A DNA stretch of 64,000 bases from Croceivirga thetidis (GCF_012272815.1 NZ_JAAWWL010000002.1:1-64000), one strand, 5' to 3'; numbered from the stretch's first letter, positions 29,405 through 37,848 are shown. The notes: generated by a model from the letters alone, not told the origin. Numbers and translations are program-made.

Positions 29405-30010
29405 ATGTTCTTTCAGGTAATTGACATCTTAGGAACTATTGCTTTTGCCATCTCAGGAGTCTTAGTGGCAATGGAGAAAAAATTGGATTTGTTCGGAGTA
29501 GTAATCATTGCTTTTGTCACCGCTATAGGTGGTGGTACCCTTCGAGATTTGTTAATTGGAAATACTCCGGTCGGATGGATGCAAAACCTGACCTACGTTA
29601 TTGTAATTCTAGCCTCAGTCGTATTCGCCATAATATTTGTAAAACAGTTGAAATACCTAAGAAAATCTCTGTTTTTATTTGATACAATTGGTATTGGGCT
29701 TTACACTATGGTTGGTATTGAAAAGGGCCTTCAAGCCGAACTGGTACCCGTAATTTGTGTGGCTTTAGGAACAATGACAGCAAGTTTTGGAGGTGTAATT
29801 CGTGATATCTTGTGCAATGAAATCCCCGTGATATTTAGAAAAGAAATTTACGCTACTGCTTGTATCGCTGGTGGCTTTAGTTATTTTCTCTTTGCTCAGC
29901 TTCCGATAGTGGATGCCTACGCAAATATTGCAGCTATTATCGTTGTAATCTTGACCAGACTATTAGCCGTTAAATTTAAAATTACCCTTCCGAATATTTA
30001 CAGGACTTAA
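29405..30010 (+). CDS. TRIC-type trimeric intracellular cation channel homologue (YicG/UPF0126)
   Basis: A 201-residue protein with about seven membrane helices in two inverted halves. Both halves show the family pattern: 'GTIAFAISGVLVA...AIGGGTLRDLLIGNTPVGW' and 'DTIGIGLYTMVGIEKG...SFGGVIRDILCNEIPVIF'. The GGG/GG kinks are the pore-bending glycines of bacterial TRIC channels, which pass K+ and other monovalent cations. Its stop codon overlaps that of the convergent cyclophilin gene (TTAA at 30007-30010). Confidence 0.9.
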   Translation: MFFQVIDILGTIAFAISGVLVAMEKKLDLFGVVIIAFVTAIGGGTLRDLLIGNTPVGWMQNLTYVIVILASVVFAIIFVKQLKYLRKSLFLFDTIGIGLYTMVGIEKGLQAELVPVICVALGTMTASFGGVIRDILCNEIPVIFRKEIYATACIAGGFSYFLFAQLPIVDAYANIAAIIVVILTRLLAVKFKITLPNIYRT

Positions 30011-30714
30011 AAAGCCTCCGCTTTTAGAATGTATACATTTTGCATGGGCCAATCACCTGAATCTACCTCAACCTTATTGATTTTATCCACAACATCCATT
30101 CCTTCAACTACCCGACCGAAGGGGGTATAACTTCCATCTAGGTGATAACTTCCAGGTTTTGTGACCACAATGAAAAATTCATAGGGTGATGCTAACTTAT
30201 GTGGGTTGTCGCGTTCGCTGCTCGGCATTGAAATGGTGCCACGATGGTGTTTGTGCCCTTTTCGAGTATCCGGTGGTAAAAGATAACGACCGATTTCTTT
30301 TCGTTTTTGCGAAGTTGCTTTATTATCCGCATTTCCACCTTGAATGATAAAATTCTTGACGACTCTATGGAACATGGTGTTGTCAAAATAACCTTGTTTG
30401 GCCAAATAAATAAAATTACCCTTGTGATAAGGCACATTATCATACAACTCAATGGTGATAGCACCCATTGAAGTCGTTAACCGAACTTTGGTTTCCGTAA
30501 CTTCTTTAGCATAATTGAAGAAAAAATCAATGGCGTTCTCTTCATTTAAAAGAAAAGGCTCTTCCTCCTGAATTACCTCAGATTCCTCAATATTTAGGCT
30601 GTCCTTATTTGTAGATACCACATCAACTTCGGTTTTTTCTTTTGGTTTGTTTTGGCAGGAGAGGAAAAAAATAAGCGTTATACTTGCAGCTATTGTCAAC
30701 CGAAGGTTTTGCAT
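30007..30714 (-). CDS. Cyclophilin-type peptidyl-prolyl isomerase lipoprotein
   Basis: A 235-residue protein. The signal 'LTIAASITLIFFLSC' is a lipobox, so the enzyme is probably anchored in the periplasm or outer membrane. A linker rich in Glu and Lys precedes the cyclophilin domain (from about residue 80): 'TSMGAITIELYDNVPYHKGNF', 'FHRVVKNFIIQGGN' with the catalytic Arg, Phe and Gln, 'HHRGTISMPSS' and 'FGRVVEGMDVVDKINKVEVD'. It catalyses proline cis-trans isomerisation during envelope protein folding. The gene is compressed: its start codon shares a CATG with the divergent Nudix gene and its stop shares a TTAA with the TRIC gene. Confidence 0.93.
   Translation of the reverse strand: MQNLRLTIAASITLIFFLSCQNKPKEKTEVDVVSTNKDSLNIEESEVIQEEEPFLLNEENAIDFFFNYAKEVTETKVRLTTSMGAITIELYDNVPYHKGNFIYLAKQGYFDNTMFHRVVKNFIIQGGNADNKATSQKRKEIGRYLLPPDTRKGHKHHRGTISMPSSERDNPHKLASPYEFFIVVTKPGSYHLDGSYTPFGRVVEGMDVVDKINKVEVDSGDWPMQNVYILKAEAF
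30679..30686 (+). promoter_or_regulatory. Weak -7 box candidate for the Nudix gene (TATACTTG)
   Basis: One mismatch from TAnnTTTG. It lies inside the 5' coding region of the cyclophilin gene, 26 bases before the Nudix ATG, where the promoter must be because the two start codons overlap. Confidence 0.35.
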
Positions 30715-31351
30715 GAAATTTGAAGATTTATATCAACTGTCGTCAAAAATAAAAAATCTACCCTTGCCCGGCGAAGAAGCACATTTTTTGATGGAACCAG
30801 CAATGCGCCGAGAATGGCGCAATTTGGAAAAGATTGAAAAACGAAATCCAAAGCATTCTGCGGTAATGGCCTTGTTCTATCCTAAAAATGAGATTGCGCA
30901 TATCTTACTAATTCTTCGCAAGTCATATAAAGGTGTCCATTCAAATCAAATAGGTTTTCCTGGAGGAAAAGTTGAAGCAGCGGACAAGAATTTATTGGAT
31001 ACAGCCTTGCGGGAAACTTCTGAAGAGGTAGGGGTGAAAGGTTCAGATATTGAAGTACTAAAAGAGCTGACCAGATTGTATATTCCCCCAAGTAATTTTT
31101 GGGTACAACCATTTTTGGGTATGTTTCCAAATCCTTATCCTTTTGAAGTTCAGGTATCTGAAGTAGAAAATCTGGTTGAGGTTTCTGTTCAAGACTTTTT
31201 GGATGATTCAAAATTGATTAAGCAGAATTTGAATACTTCCTACGCACAAAATATTGAAGTACCTGCTTTTATGCTCAATGGTCATACCGTTTGGGGAGCA
31301 ACCGGTATGATGCTCAATGAAATCAAATCACTATTAAGGCAGCTACTTTAG
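30713..31351 (+). CDS. Nudix hydrolase, coenzyme A pyrophosphatase-like
   Basis: A 212-residue protein. The CoAse-type Nudix hydrolase pattern is clear: 'SNQIGFPGGKVEAAD' followed by 'LRETSEEVGV' with the REx2EE metal-binding core, then 'PFLGMFPNPYPFEVQVSEV'. Family members cleave CoA and its oxidised or acylated derivatives into phosphopantetheine and 3',5'-ADP. The start MKFEDLYQLSSKIKNLPLPGEEAHF agrees with flavobacterial relatives, supporting ATG 30713 although it overlaps the divergent cyclophilin start by two bases. The acyltransferase gene follows after 33 bases. Confidence 0.9.
   Translation: MKFEDLYQLSSKIKNLPLPGEEAHFLMEPAMRREWRNLEKIEKRNPKHSAVMALFYPKNEIAHILLILRKSYKGVHSNQIGFPGGKVEAADKNLLDTALRETSEEVGVKGSDIEVLKELTRLYIPPSNFWVQPFLGMFPNPYPFEVQVSEVENLVEVSVQDFLDDSKLIKQNLNTSYAQNIEVPAFMLNGHTVWGATGMMLNEIKSLLRQLL
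30744..30751 (-). promoter_or_regulatory. Predicted -7 promoter box of the cyclophilin gene (TATTTTTG)
   Basis: Exact TAnnTTTG match on the minus strand, 29 bases upstream of the cyclophilin ATG and entirely inside the Nudix coding sequence. The predicted leader is about 25 bases. Confidence 0.55.
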
Positions 31352-31384
31352 CTGTTTTTGTAAATTAGCCTTTCAATAGAATTC

Positions 31385-32200
31385 ATGGGTTTATTTAAGA
31401 AAAATCCTTTCGGACATTATCTTTTTTTAAAAAAATGGCTTATTCGCATTATGGGGTTAATTACCCATAATCGATACAAGCAGTTCAATACCCTTCATAT
31501 CGAAGGTTCTGATGTTATTCGTGAACTACCTGAAGCGAACGTTCTTTTTGTAAGCAATCATCAAACCTATTTTGCAGATGTGGTGGCAATGTTCCATGTG
31601 TTCAATGCAGCACTTAGCGGACGTGACGATAGTATAAAAAATGTAACCTACCTATGGAAACCAAAGCTCAATTTCTATTATGTTGCGGCTAAGGAAACCA
31701 TGGGCAAAAGTCTGTTGACCAAAATTTTGGCCTACGCGGGTTCCATTAGCATTGAGCGCACTTGGCGTGCCGATGGCCAAGATGTAAACAGGCAGGTGAA
31801 AATGAGCGATATTTCCAATATAGGTATTGCCCTTGAAGATGGTTGGGTAGTTACTTTTCCGCAGGGTACGACCAAACCTTGGAAACCCTTACGAAAAGGC
31901 ACTGCCCATATTATAAAACGTTACAAGCCTATTGTAGTACCCGTTGTTATTGATGGTTTTAGGCGTTCTTTTGATAAGAAGGGATTGTATATTAAGAAAA
32001 AGGGAATTCTTCAATCCATGCAGATAAAAGAGCCTTTGAACATAGACTACGATAATGAATCCATTGAGCAAATCATAGAGAAGCTAGAGTATGCTATTGA
32101 ACAACATCCTTCTTTTTTAAAAGTGATTCCCGAAGACCAGATTGCTGCCTACGAAGAAGACCACCAAAAAAGGCGCTACAGCTATAAGGGAGAATATTGA
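31385..32200 (+). CDS. Lysophospholipid acyltransferase (PlsC-like)
   Basis: A 271-residue protein of the 1-acyl-sn-glycerol-3-phosphate acyltransferase family, acting in phospholipid or lipid A-type acylation at the inner membrane. Motif I reads 'VSNHQTYFADVVAMF': the His and Asp are separated by five residues rather than the usual four. Motif III is 'FPQGTTKPWKPLRKGTAHI' in place of FPEGT. Motif IV is 'VVPVVIDGFRRSF'. The charged C-terminal tail (DHQKRRYSYKGEY) is unremarkable. The substrate cannot be told from the sequence. Confidence 0.86.
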   Translation: MGLFKKNPFGHYLFLKKWLIRIMGLITHNRYKQFNTLHIEGSDVIRELPEANVLFVSNHQTYFADVVAMFHVFNAALSGRDDSIKNVTYLWKPKLNFYYVAAKETMGKSLLTKILAYAGSISIERTWRADGQDVNRQVKMSDISNIGIALEDGWVVTFPQGTTKPWKPLRKGTAHIIKRYKPIVVPVVIDGFRRSFDKKGLYIKKKGILQSMQIKEPLNIDYDNESIEQIIEKLEYAIEQHPSFLKVIPEDQIAAYEEDHQKRRYSYKGEY

Positions 32201-32206
32201 TTAGGT

Positions 32207-32848
32207 CTAAACTTCAAGCTTTTTAAGCTCCCTGTAATTTTCATTTAAGCGTTTGAGTAAAATACCGTAAAGAACACGGTAAAGTAACCAAAGAATTAGG
32301 GCGAAAAATACAATTGCACCAAGAAGTATCAATGCAAATAATGCCCATAAGGCAAGACTATTATCTGCAGTTGCTATTTTTTCGGTCAAGGCGCCATTTG
32401 GATTTGAAATAACGTACTCCACTGAAATGACAACCATCATCAAGGCAAAAAAGCACAAGTTGAACCAAACGTATTTCATTACTGTGCTTCTGGTCTTTAT
32501 GATTTTCTTCATCAGGTTACGCGCATTATCTGCAGCACTTATTTTGCGATAATTCTGATAAAATCTATAAATAAAGAAAGCAACTACACTGTAAAAAACA
32601 ATGTCTAGAATAGTGTTCAACGTATTGAACATTTGAATCTTTTCTACATTAAGTTCTTCGGTATCAATAGGTAAAAAAGAAAGTAATAACCAAAAACCAA
32701 ATTCGATTAAACTGATATAAAAAATCCATTTCACAATGGAAGAGGATTTTTTCTTTATCATCTTATAAATCTGGTCAAAAGAAAGTTTGGGAAGGTCTTT
32801 TTCCTTCTTCTGCCAATCTTTCTTTAAAAGTTCTAATTCGTCCATCAT
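32207..32848 (-). CDS. Four-helix membrane protein paired with an ECF sigma factor
   Basis: A 213-residue protein with a cytoplasmic N-terminal region of about 45 residues (DELELLKKDWQKKEKDLPKLSFDQIYKMI) followed by four helices, for example 'IVKWIFYISLIEFGFWLLLSFL' and 'LWALFALILLGAIVFFALILWLLY'. It starts four bases after the sigma factor gene. Relatives in flavobacteria are often mislabelled beta-carotene monooxygenase. The position and the charged cytoplasmic N-terminus suggest an anti-sigma or sigma-regulating role, but it has no recognisable zinc-binding or FecR-like anti-sigma domain, so this is inference. Confidence 0.82.
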   Translation of the reverse strand: MMDELELLKKDWQKKEKDLPKLSFDQIYKMIKKKSSSIVKWIFYISLIEFGFWLLLSFLPIDTEELNVEKIQMFNTLNTILDIVFYSVVAFFIYRFYQNYRKISAADNARNLMKKIIKTRSTVMKYVWFNLCFFALMMVVISVEYVISNPNGALTEKIATADNSLALWALFALILLGAIVFFALILWLLYRVLYGILLKRLNENYRELKKLEV

Positions 32849-32852
32849 ATCA

Positions 32853-33347
32853 CTACGGATTAATAATGGTTTTAAGTTTGTTCTTAATTCGGTTCATCTT
32901 GACCCTTGCATTAACCTCGGTAATACCCAAAGTTTCTGATATTTCTGCATAATCTTTATCCTCTAAGTATAAGAATACCAATGCTTTATCAATGTCACCC
33001 AATTGTTTAATTGCATCATACATCAATTTCAGCTGGCGCTCTTCAGTATCGTCATATTCATTCGCCTTAATCTTAAAAATCACGGAATCATAGTCTTGTG
33101 TTTTGACCCGTCTTTTCGATTTTCGGTATAAGGTTATGGCAGTGTTCAAGGCCACACGGTACATCCAAGTGCTGAATTTAGCGTCTCCCCTAAATTTTGG
33201 ATACGCTTTCCAGAGCTGAATTGTAATTTCTTGAAACAGGTCATTGTGGGAATCGCGGTCATTGGTATAAAGACTACAAACCTTGTGAACAATGTTTTGA
33301 TTGTTCTCGAGTTCGGTCACAAATTGATGCTCAAGTTCTTTTTTCAC
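32853..33347 (-). CDS. ECF-type RNA polymerase sigma factor
   Basis: A 164-residue sigma-70 family protein with regions 2 and 4 only. Region 2 is 'DLFQEITIQLWKAYPKFRGDAKFSTWMYRVALNTAI', which binds core polymerase and the -10 element; region 4 is 'IDKALVFLYLEDKDYAEISETLGITEVNARVKMNRIKNKL', a helix-turn-helix for the -35 element. The following membrane gene is co-transcribed and may regulate it. The target genes are not evident. A terminator separates it from the upstream amidohydrolase gene. Confidence 0.93.
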   Translation of the reverse strand: MKKELEHQFVTELENNQNIVHKVCSLYTNDRDSHNDLFQEITIQLWKAYPKFRGDAKFSTWMYRVALNTAITLYRKSKRRVKTQDYDSVIFKIKANEYDDTEERQLKLMYDAIKQLGDIDKALVFLYLEDKDYAEISETLGITEVNARVKMNRIKNKLKTIINP

Positions 33348-33376
33348 TAAAGGCTGGATGGTTAACTATTGGACAA

Positions 33377-33414
33377 CAAAAAACCGTGATTGTTACAACT
33401 TTCACGGTTTTATT
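33377..33414 (-). terminator. Terminator between the amidohydrolase and sigma factor genes
   Basis: A 10-bp stem AAAACCGTGA/TCACGGTTTT (33380-33389 and 33402-33411) with A and T runs on both sides. It can end leftward transcription from the amidohydrolase gene, whose stop is about 10 bases away. Confidence 0.75.
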
Positions 33415-33421
33415 TAAAATT

Positions 33422-34849
33422 TTATTTTCGATAGTCTAGTGCCGGTGGGCGATCACCCAACAGTGGGGCATAGACAAAATCAACGCCTCTTCGTTCCTCA
33501 AATTCCTTTTTTGCTTGTTCGATTAGGTCTGTATTGGTAAATAAATCAATCGCCGTTGCGGTTAAAGTTTTAGCGGCAACAACCATTCCTTTATGGCCAA
33601 TAGAAGTTCCTCCTGCAGCCACCGCTTGCCAGCTATGGGCAGGTGTTCCAGGCACCCAAGTTGCTGTGCCAAAACCAACTGTTGGAACAACAAAACTTAC
33701 ATCCCCCACATCAGTTGAGCCGTAAGCTCTGGCGGTTTCTTTAAATGGTTGAACTTCAAGGGCCCTTTTTTCGACGAGTTCTTTCTGCCCGAGACTTTGT
33801 GATATTTTTTCTGCAAATTCACGCTCCTCAGCAGTATAGGTGAAGCCCCCTATTTCAGAAAGATTGTCGTGAACAACTTTTTGAAGAACCAAATTTGGTA
33901 ATAGTTCGTGGACCCCATTCACGATTTCATATTCCATGGTAGTTCCTGTGCCCATGGCGGCACCCTCTGCAGCCTTTATAATACGGTCAAAAACATCGCG
34001 TACAACATCTCGGCTGTTATGTCTGGCGTAATAATAGACTTCGGCAAAATCTGGAACAACATTCGGTGCTTTTCCACCATCGGTGATAACATAATGAATT
34101 CGGGTTTCTTGAAGAACATGTTCACGCATCATATTGACCATGTGGTTCATTGCTTCAACACCATCCAGGGCCGAACGGCCCATATGGGGAGCACCGGCAG
34201 CATGTGCTGAAACTCCATTAAACCGAAACTTTCCGGAAATATTTGCTAATGCAGCTGCTGCACTAGCCGCATTCTGAGAACTTGGATGCCAGTGGAGTAC
34301 AATATCAACATCATCGAACAACCCCTCTCGAGCCATATAAACCTTTGCCCCACCACCTTCTTCTGCGGGACAGCCATAGAAACGTATCGTTCCCATTTGA
34401 TTGGTCTCTTTTAGCCATTCTTTAACTGTAATTGCAGCAGCGGTCGAAGCGGTTCCGAATAAATGATGACCACAGGCGTGACCACCTATTCCTCCGGCAG
34501 ATTCTTTTTGCGGAATTGCTTTTTGAGATAATCCGGGTAAGGCATCAAATTCTCCTAAGATACCTATCACTGGACCGCCAGAACCGTATTCAGCTACGAA
34601 TGCAGTCGGAATATTTGCCACACCAGAGGTAATTGTAAAGCCTTCATTTTCAAGAGTTTCTTGTAATAGGGCAGTACTTTGTACTTCTTGGTAGCCCATT
34701 TCGGCAAAACCCCAAATTTTATCTGCAATTGCGGTATAAGTTTCTTTTTTAGCATCGATTTTTGACAAAGCACTTGACTTGTCTTTTTGACCCTGGGCAA
34801 CGATACTTACGAGCCCTATAATGGCGAATGTTAAGAATGATTTTTTCAT
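33422..34849 (-). CDS. M20-family amidohydrolase (AbgB-like), exported
   Basis: A 475-residue protein with a signal peptide (MKKSFLTFAIIGLVSIVAQG). The metal-dependent M20 core shows 'GILGEFDALPGLSQ', 'GGHACGHHLFGTA' and 'GCPAEEGGGAKVYMA'; the dimerisation domain shows 'FNGVSAHAAGAPHMGRSALDGVEAM'; the last metal ligand region is 'GTPAHSWQAVAAG'. Closest characterised relatives are p-aminobenzoyl-glutamate hydrolase subunit B and related N-acyl amino acid hydrolases; the substrate here is unknown. It is divergent from the NADH dehydrogenase gene, about 100 bases away. Confidence 0.9.
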   Translation of the reverse strand: MKKSFLTFAIIGLVSIVAQGQKDKSSALSKIDAKKETYTAIADKIWGFAEMGYQEVQSTALLQETLENEGFTITSGVANIPTAFVAEYGSGGPVIGILGEFDALPGLSQKAIPQKESAGGIGGHACGHHLFGTASTAAAITVKEWLKETNQMGTIRFYGCPAEEGGGAKVYMAREGLFDDVDIVLHWHPSSQNAASAAAALANISGKFRFNGVSAHAAGAPHMGRSALDGVEAMNHMVNMMREHVLQETRIHYVITDGGKAPNVVPDFAEVYYYARHNSRDVVRDVFDRIIKAAEGAAMGTGTTMEYEIVNGVHELLPNLVLQKVVHDNLSEIGGFTYTAEEREFAEKISQSLGQKELVEKRALEVQPFKETARAYGSTDVGDVSFVVPTVGFGTATWVPGTPAHSWQAVAAGGTSIGHKGMVVAAKTLTATAIDLFTNTDLIEQAKKEFEERRGVDFVYAPLLGDRPPALDYRK

Positions 34850-34926
34850 GCGATGTGTTGGTTTTCGAATGTTTTAAAAATAGCAAAAACAAAACTCTTT
34901 TAGGCAGCAAAAGGGGCAAGTTTGGT

Positions 34927-34934
34927 TAAATTTG
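34927..34934 (+). promoter_or_regulatory. Predicted -7 promoter box of ndh (TAAATTTG)
   Basis: Exact TAnnTTTG match ending 14 bases before the ATG at 34949. It lies downstream of the alternative start at 34922 and so supports the shorter protein. Confidence 0.58.
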
Positions 34935-34948
34935 TGCTTTCTTTTTTT

Positions 34949-36235
34949 ATGAACATACCTCAGTCGAGTTACCCTAGGGTTATCATTATTGGAGGCGGTT
35001 TCGCGGGCATAGCCTTGGCGAAGAAACTCGCGAACCAAGAATTTCAGGTGGTTTTGATGGATAAGCACAATTATCACACATTCCAACCCTTACTTTATCA
35101 AGTATCAACGGGAGGTCTTGAACCTGATTCAATTGCCTATCCTATCCGTAAAGTTTTGCAAGGATATCCTAATTTTTATTTCCGATTGGCCGAGGTATCA
35201 CAGATAAATAAGGATAAAGAAGAAGTTGAGACCAATATTGGGTCTTTAAAATATGATTACTTGGTTGTTGCGGTAGGTTCAGAAACAAACTTCTTTGGTA
35301 ATGAAAGCTTGCAGAAAAACAGTATGGAGATGAAGTCCATTCCTCAGTCACTCAATCTGCGAAGTCTAATTTTGGAAAATTTTGAGCAAGCTTTGCTTAC
35401 TGATGATTTGCATGAGCGTGAGGCATTGATGAACTTTGTTATTGTTGGAGGTGGACCTACCGGCGTGGAGCTTGCAGGTGCCCTTGCAGAGATAAAAAAA
35501 GGGATTCTTCCTAAAGATTATCCAGATTTGGATACACGTAGGGCCCAAATAAACCTTGTTCAAGGTGGTGACAGGTTATTACCCGCCATGAGTGAAATAG
35601 CTTCAAAAAAAGCAGAGGACTTCTTAGAAAAGCTTGGTGTAAATGTTTGGAAGAACTTAAGGGTGCAGGAATATGATGGAAAAGTTGCCAAAACAAACGA
35701 CGACACCATTTTTGAAACCCAAACACTTATTTGGGCGGCCGGGGTAAAGGCAGTTTGTTTGAATGGCTTAAATTCAAAAGAATTTCTTTGTCGTGGAGAA
35801 CGATTAAGGGTTAATGAATTTCATCAAGTACATGGCTTTGAAAATATATTCGCCATTGGTGATGTGGCCCAAATGGAATCTGAGACCTGGCCAAAAGGGC
35901 ATCCAATGATGGCTCAACCTGCTATGCAGCAAGGTAGAAATTTAGGTGATAATCTGGTGTTGCTTTCGAAGGGTAAGGCTATGAAGCCCTTTAACTATAA
36001 TGACAAAGGAAGTATGGCTACGGTTGGACGTAACAAGGCAGTGGCAGACTTGCCAAAATTCAAATTCCAAGGAGTATTTGCCTGGTTTGTCTGGATGTTT
36101 GTCCACCTCTATTTTTTGATAGGATTTCGAAATAGGATTGTGGTATTCATAAATTGGGTGTACAATTACATAAAATTTGATCGAGAGGCCAGATTGATAA
36201 TTCGTCCCTTCAAAAAGAAGTATCAACTAGATTGA
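34949..36235 (+). CDS. ndh: Type II NADH dehydrogenase (NDH-2)
   Basis: A 428-residue FAD-dependent oxidoreductase that passes electrons from NADH to the quinone pool without pumping protons. The FAD-binding Rossmann motif is 'VIIIGGGFAGIALAKKL' at the N-terminus and the NADH-binding one is 'FVIVGGGPTGVELAGAL' near residue 160. 'HNYHTFQPLLYQVSTGGLEPDSIA' and 'NIFAIGDVAQM' are typical. The C-terminus has the hydrophobic membrane-binding segment 'FAWFVWMFVHLYFLIGFRNRIVVFI'. Start chosen at ATG 34949 (MNIPQSSYP) because the promoter box lies just upstream. It converges on xerD with a five-base gap. Confidence 0.93.
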   Translation: MNIPQSSYPRVIIIGGGFAGIALAKKLANQEFQVVLMDKHNYHTFQPLLYQVSTGGLEPDSIAYPIRKVLQGYPNFYFRLAEVSQINKDKEEVETNIGSLKYDYLVVAVGSETNFFGNESLQKNSMEMKSIPQSLNLRSLILENFEQALLTDDLHEREALMNFVIVGGGPTGVELAGALAEIKKGILPKDYPDLDTRRAQINLVQGGDRLLPAMSEIASKKAEDFLEKLGVNVWKNLRVQEYDGKVAKTNDDTIFETQTLIWAAGVKAVCLNGLNSKEFLCRGERLRVNEFHQVHGFENIFAIGDVAQMESETWPKGHPMMAQPAMQQGRNLGDNLVLLSKGKAMKPFNYNDKGSMATVGRNKAVADLPKFKFQGVFAWFVWMFVHLYFLIGFRNRIVVFINWVYNYIKFDREARLIIRPFKKKYQLD

Positions 36236-36240
36236 TGAAT

Positions 36241-37143
36241 TTATGATGCAGTTCTTGGGTGAAACTTTTTCAAAACTTCGGTTAAATGACTTCTATCTAC
36301 ATGAACGTAGACTTCGGTTGTTGTAATACTCTCATGCCCCAGCATCTGCTGAATCGCCCTTAAATCTGCTCCACCTTCAAGTAAATGTGTAGCAAACGAA
36401 TGTCTAAATGTATGCGGGCTAATATTTTTTTTGAGCCCAATTTTTTCAGCTAATCGTTTGATAATTTCGAATATCATGGCTCTGGTTAATTGCCTCCCAT
36501 TTCGGTTTAAATAAAGAAAATCTTCATAGCCTGGTTGTATTTTTTGATGGTTGCGAACATGTTTTCGATACAAGTCAATATATTTTTTGGTGTGTTCTGC
36601 AATGGGAACCAATCGTTGTTTATCTCCTTTTCCAGAAACCTTTATAAAGTCCTCGTCCAAAAACAAATCTGAAAGTCGCAAGCTTACCAATTCAGAAACC
36701 CTAAGACCACAACCGTAAAGTGTTTCGAGTATGGCCCTATTTCTTTCACCCTGAGGATGGGACAAATCAATGGCACCTATTAGTTCATCGATTTCTAGTT
36801 GAGACAAAGTATCGGGTAATTTTCTACCAATTTTTGGAGATTCTATCAATTCCATTGGATTATCGGGTCTGTAATTTTCGAAGATCAAATAGTTGAAAAA
36901 CCCACGTAGGCCCGATAATATTCGCGCTTGAGACCTTGGGTTTACTTCTTTGGAAATGTCATATATGAATCGCTGAATAATTTCCTTACCAATAGTTTGA
37001 GGAGGACTTTTGATTGCACTTGCTTTCAAATAATCGACTAATTTTTTTAAATCGAACTGGTAATTTTTAATTGAATTTTCAGAGAGGCCACGCTCGATTT
37101 TTAGGTAATTCGAATAATCAACTATTGCCTCTTCCCACTTCAT
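36241..37143 (-). CDS. xerD: Tyrosine recombinase XerD
   Basis: A 300-residue site-specific recombinase that resolves chromosome dimers at dif with a partner recombinase. The N-terminal SAM-like domain is 'YSNYLKIERGLSENSIKNYQFDLKKL'. The catalytic domain is complete: Arg in 'YGCGLRVSELVSL', Lys in 'VSGKGDKQRLVPI', 'HTFRHSFATHLL' (His and Arg), His in 'MLGHESITTTEVYVH' and the nucleophilic Tyr in the same segment. Length and motifs fit the chromosomal housekeeping recombinase rather than an integrase. In many flavobacteria it faces aroQ directly; here three outer-membrane genes lie between. Confidence 0.94.
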   Translation of the reverse strand: MKWEEAIVDYSNYLKIERGLSENSIKNYQFDLKKLVDYLKASAIKSPPQTIGKEIIQRFIYDISKEVNPRSQARILSGLRGFFNYLIFENYRPDNPMELIESPKIGRKLPDTLSQLEIDELIGAIDLSHPQGERNRAILETLYGCGLRVSELVSLRLSDLFLDEDFIKVSGKGDKQRLVPIAEHTKKYIDLYRKHVRNHQKIQPGYEDFLYLNRNGRQLTRAMIFEIIKRLAEKIGLKKNISPHTFRHSFATHLLEGGADLRAIQQMLGHESITTTEVYVHVDRSHLTEVLKKFHPRTAS

Positions 37144-37248
37144 AATTTAAAATTAGGGTATTCGATTTGTATGGTGTCCACTAAAAATGAAATTTTTACG
37201 TTTGGTACTATGACCCAAATCTAAAAACCAAATTTAACCGAATTAGCT

Positions 37249-37767
37249 ATGAAGCAACTTTCGCTTTTAATCGTTTTATTTTTCGTCTGCGCTTTTGTTC
37301 AATCCCAATATATTGAACGAGGTTTTATGAAGGCCGGTTTTCATGCCGGAATGCCAACCAGTCAATCCGCCGATTTTTCCTCATTTACTTTCGGCTTCGA
37401 CTTTTTCCAGCATTATGGCATATCCGAAGAATTTGATATTGGTTTCGCCACTGGTTTTACAAACGCTTTTGGCAAGACAGAACAAGTTCAAGTTGGTGAT
37501 TTTTCAATCAATGGAGATTTCAATAATCTACAATTCATCCCAGCTGCCGCTTTACTGCGATATTACCCACAACGTTATCTAAATATAGGTGCTGATGTGG
37601 GTTATGCTTTAGCCCTTAATCAAGGACTTGGAGGCGGATTATATTATAGACCAACAATAAATTTTGATGTTACCGAAAACACAGGATTTTATGTTTCCTA
37701 TACCAATATCGAATTGGAGGAACTAAAATGGTCTACCATTACGGGAGGACTCATATTTACTTTCTAG
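37249..37767 (+). CDS. Small outer-membrane beta-barrel protein
   Basis: A 172-residue protein with a signal peptide (MKQLSLLIVLFFVCAFVQSQ) and alternating hydrophobic and polar residues typical of an 8-strand barrel: 'FMKAGFHAG', 'FTFGFDFFQHYG', 'LNIGADVGYALAL', 'NTGFYVSYTNIELEEL', ending in Phe ('GGLIFTF'), the C-terminal signature recognised by the BAM complex. I cannot assign a function. It is the first of three such genes in a row. Confidence 0.8.
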   Translation: MKQLSLLIVLFFVCAFVQSQYIERGFMKAGFHAGMPTSQSADFSSFTFGFDFFQHYGISEEFDIGFATGFTNAFGKTEQVQVGDFSINGDFNNLQFIPAAALLRYYPQRYLNIGADVGYALALNQGLGGGLYYRPTINFDVTENTGFYVSYTNIELEELKWSTITGGLIFTF

Positions 37768-37848
37768 AAAGGAAGAATTGCATTGTTTTTTAGATTAAGT
37801 GTTTTAAAAAGATTTCTAATTTTAGCATTAGAACTATAAAACACTTAA

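Noticed and set aside
32207-32848. Beta-carotene 15,15'-monooxygenase, a label often given to relatives
   Set aside because: The protein is a small four-helix membrane protein without the iron-binding His pattern or propeller of carotenoid oxygenases.
36241-37143. Tyrosine recombinase considered as a phage or island integrase
   Set aside because: Length, motifs and the nearby aroQ fit chromosomal XerD; no att repeats, tRNA or phage genes adjoin.
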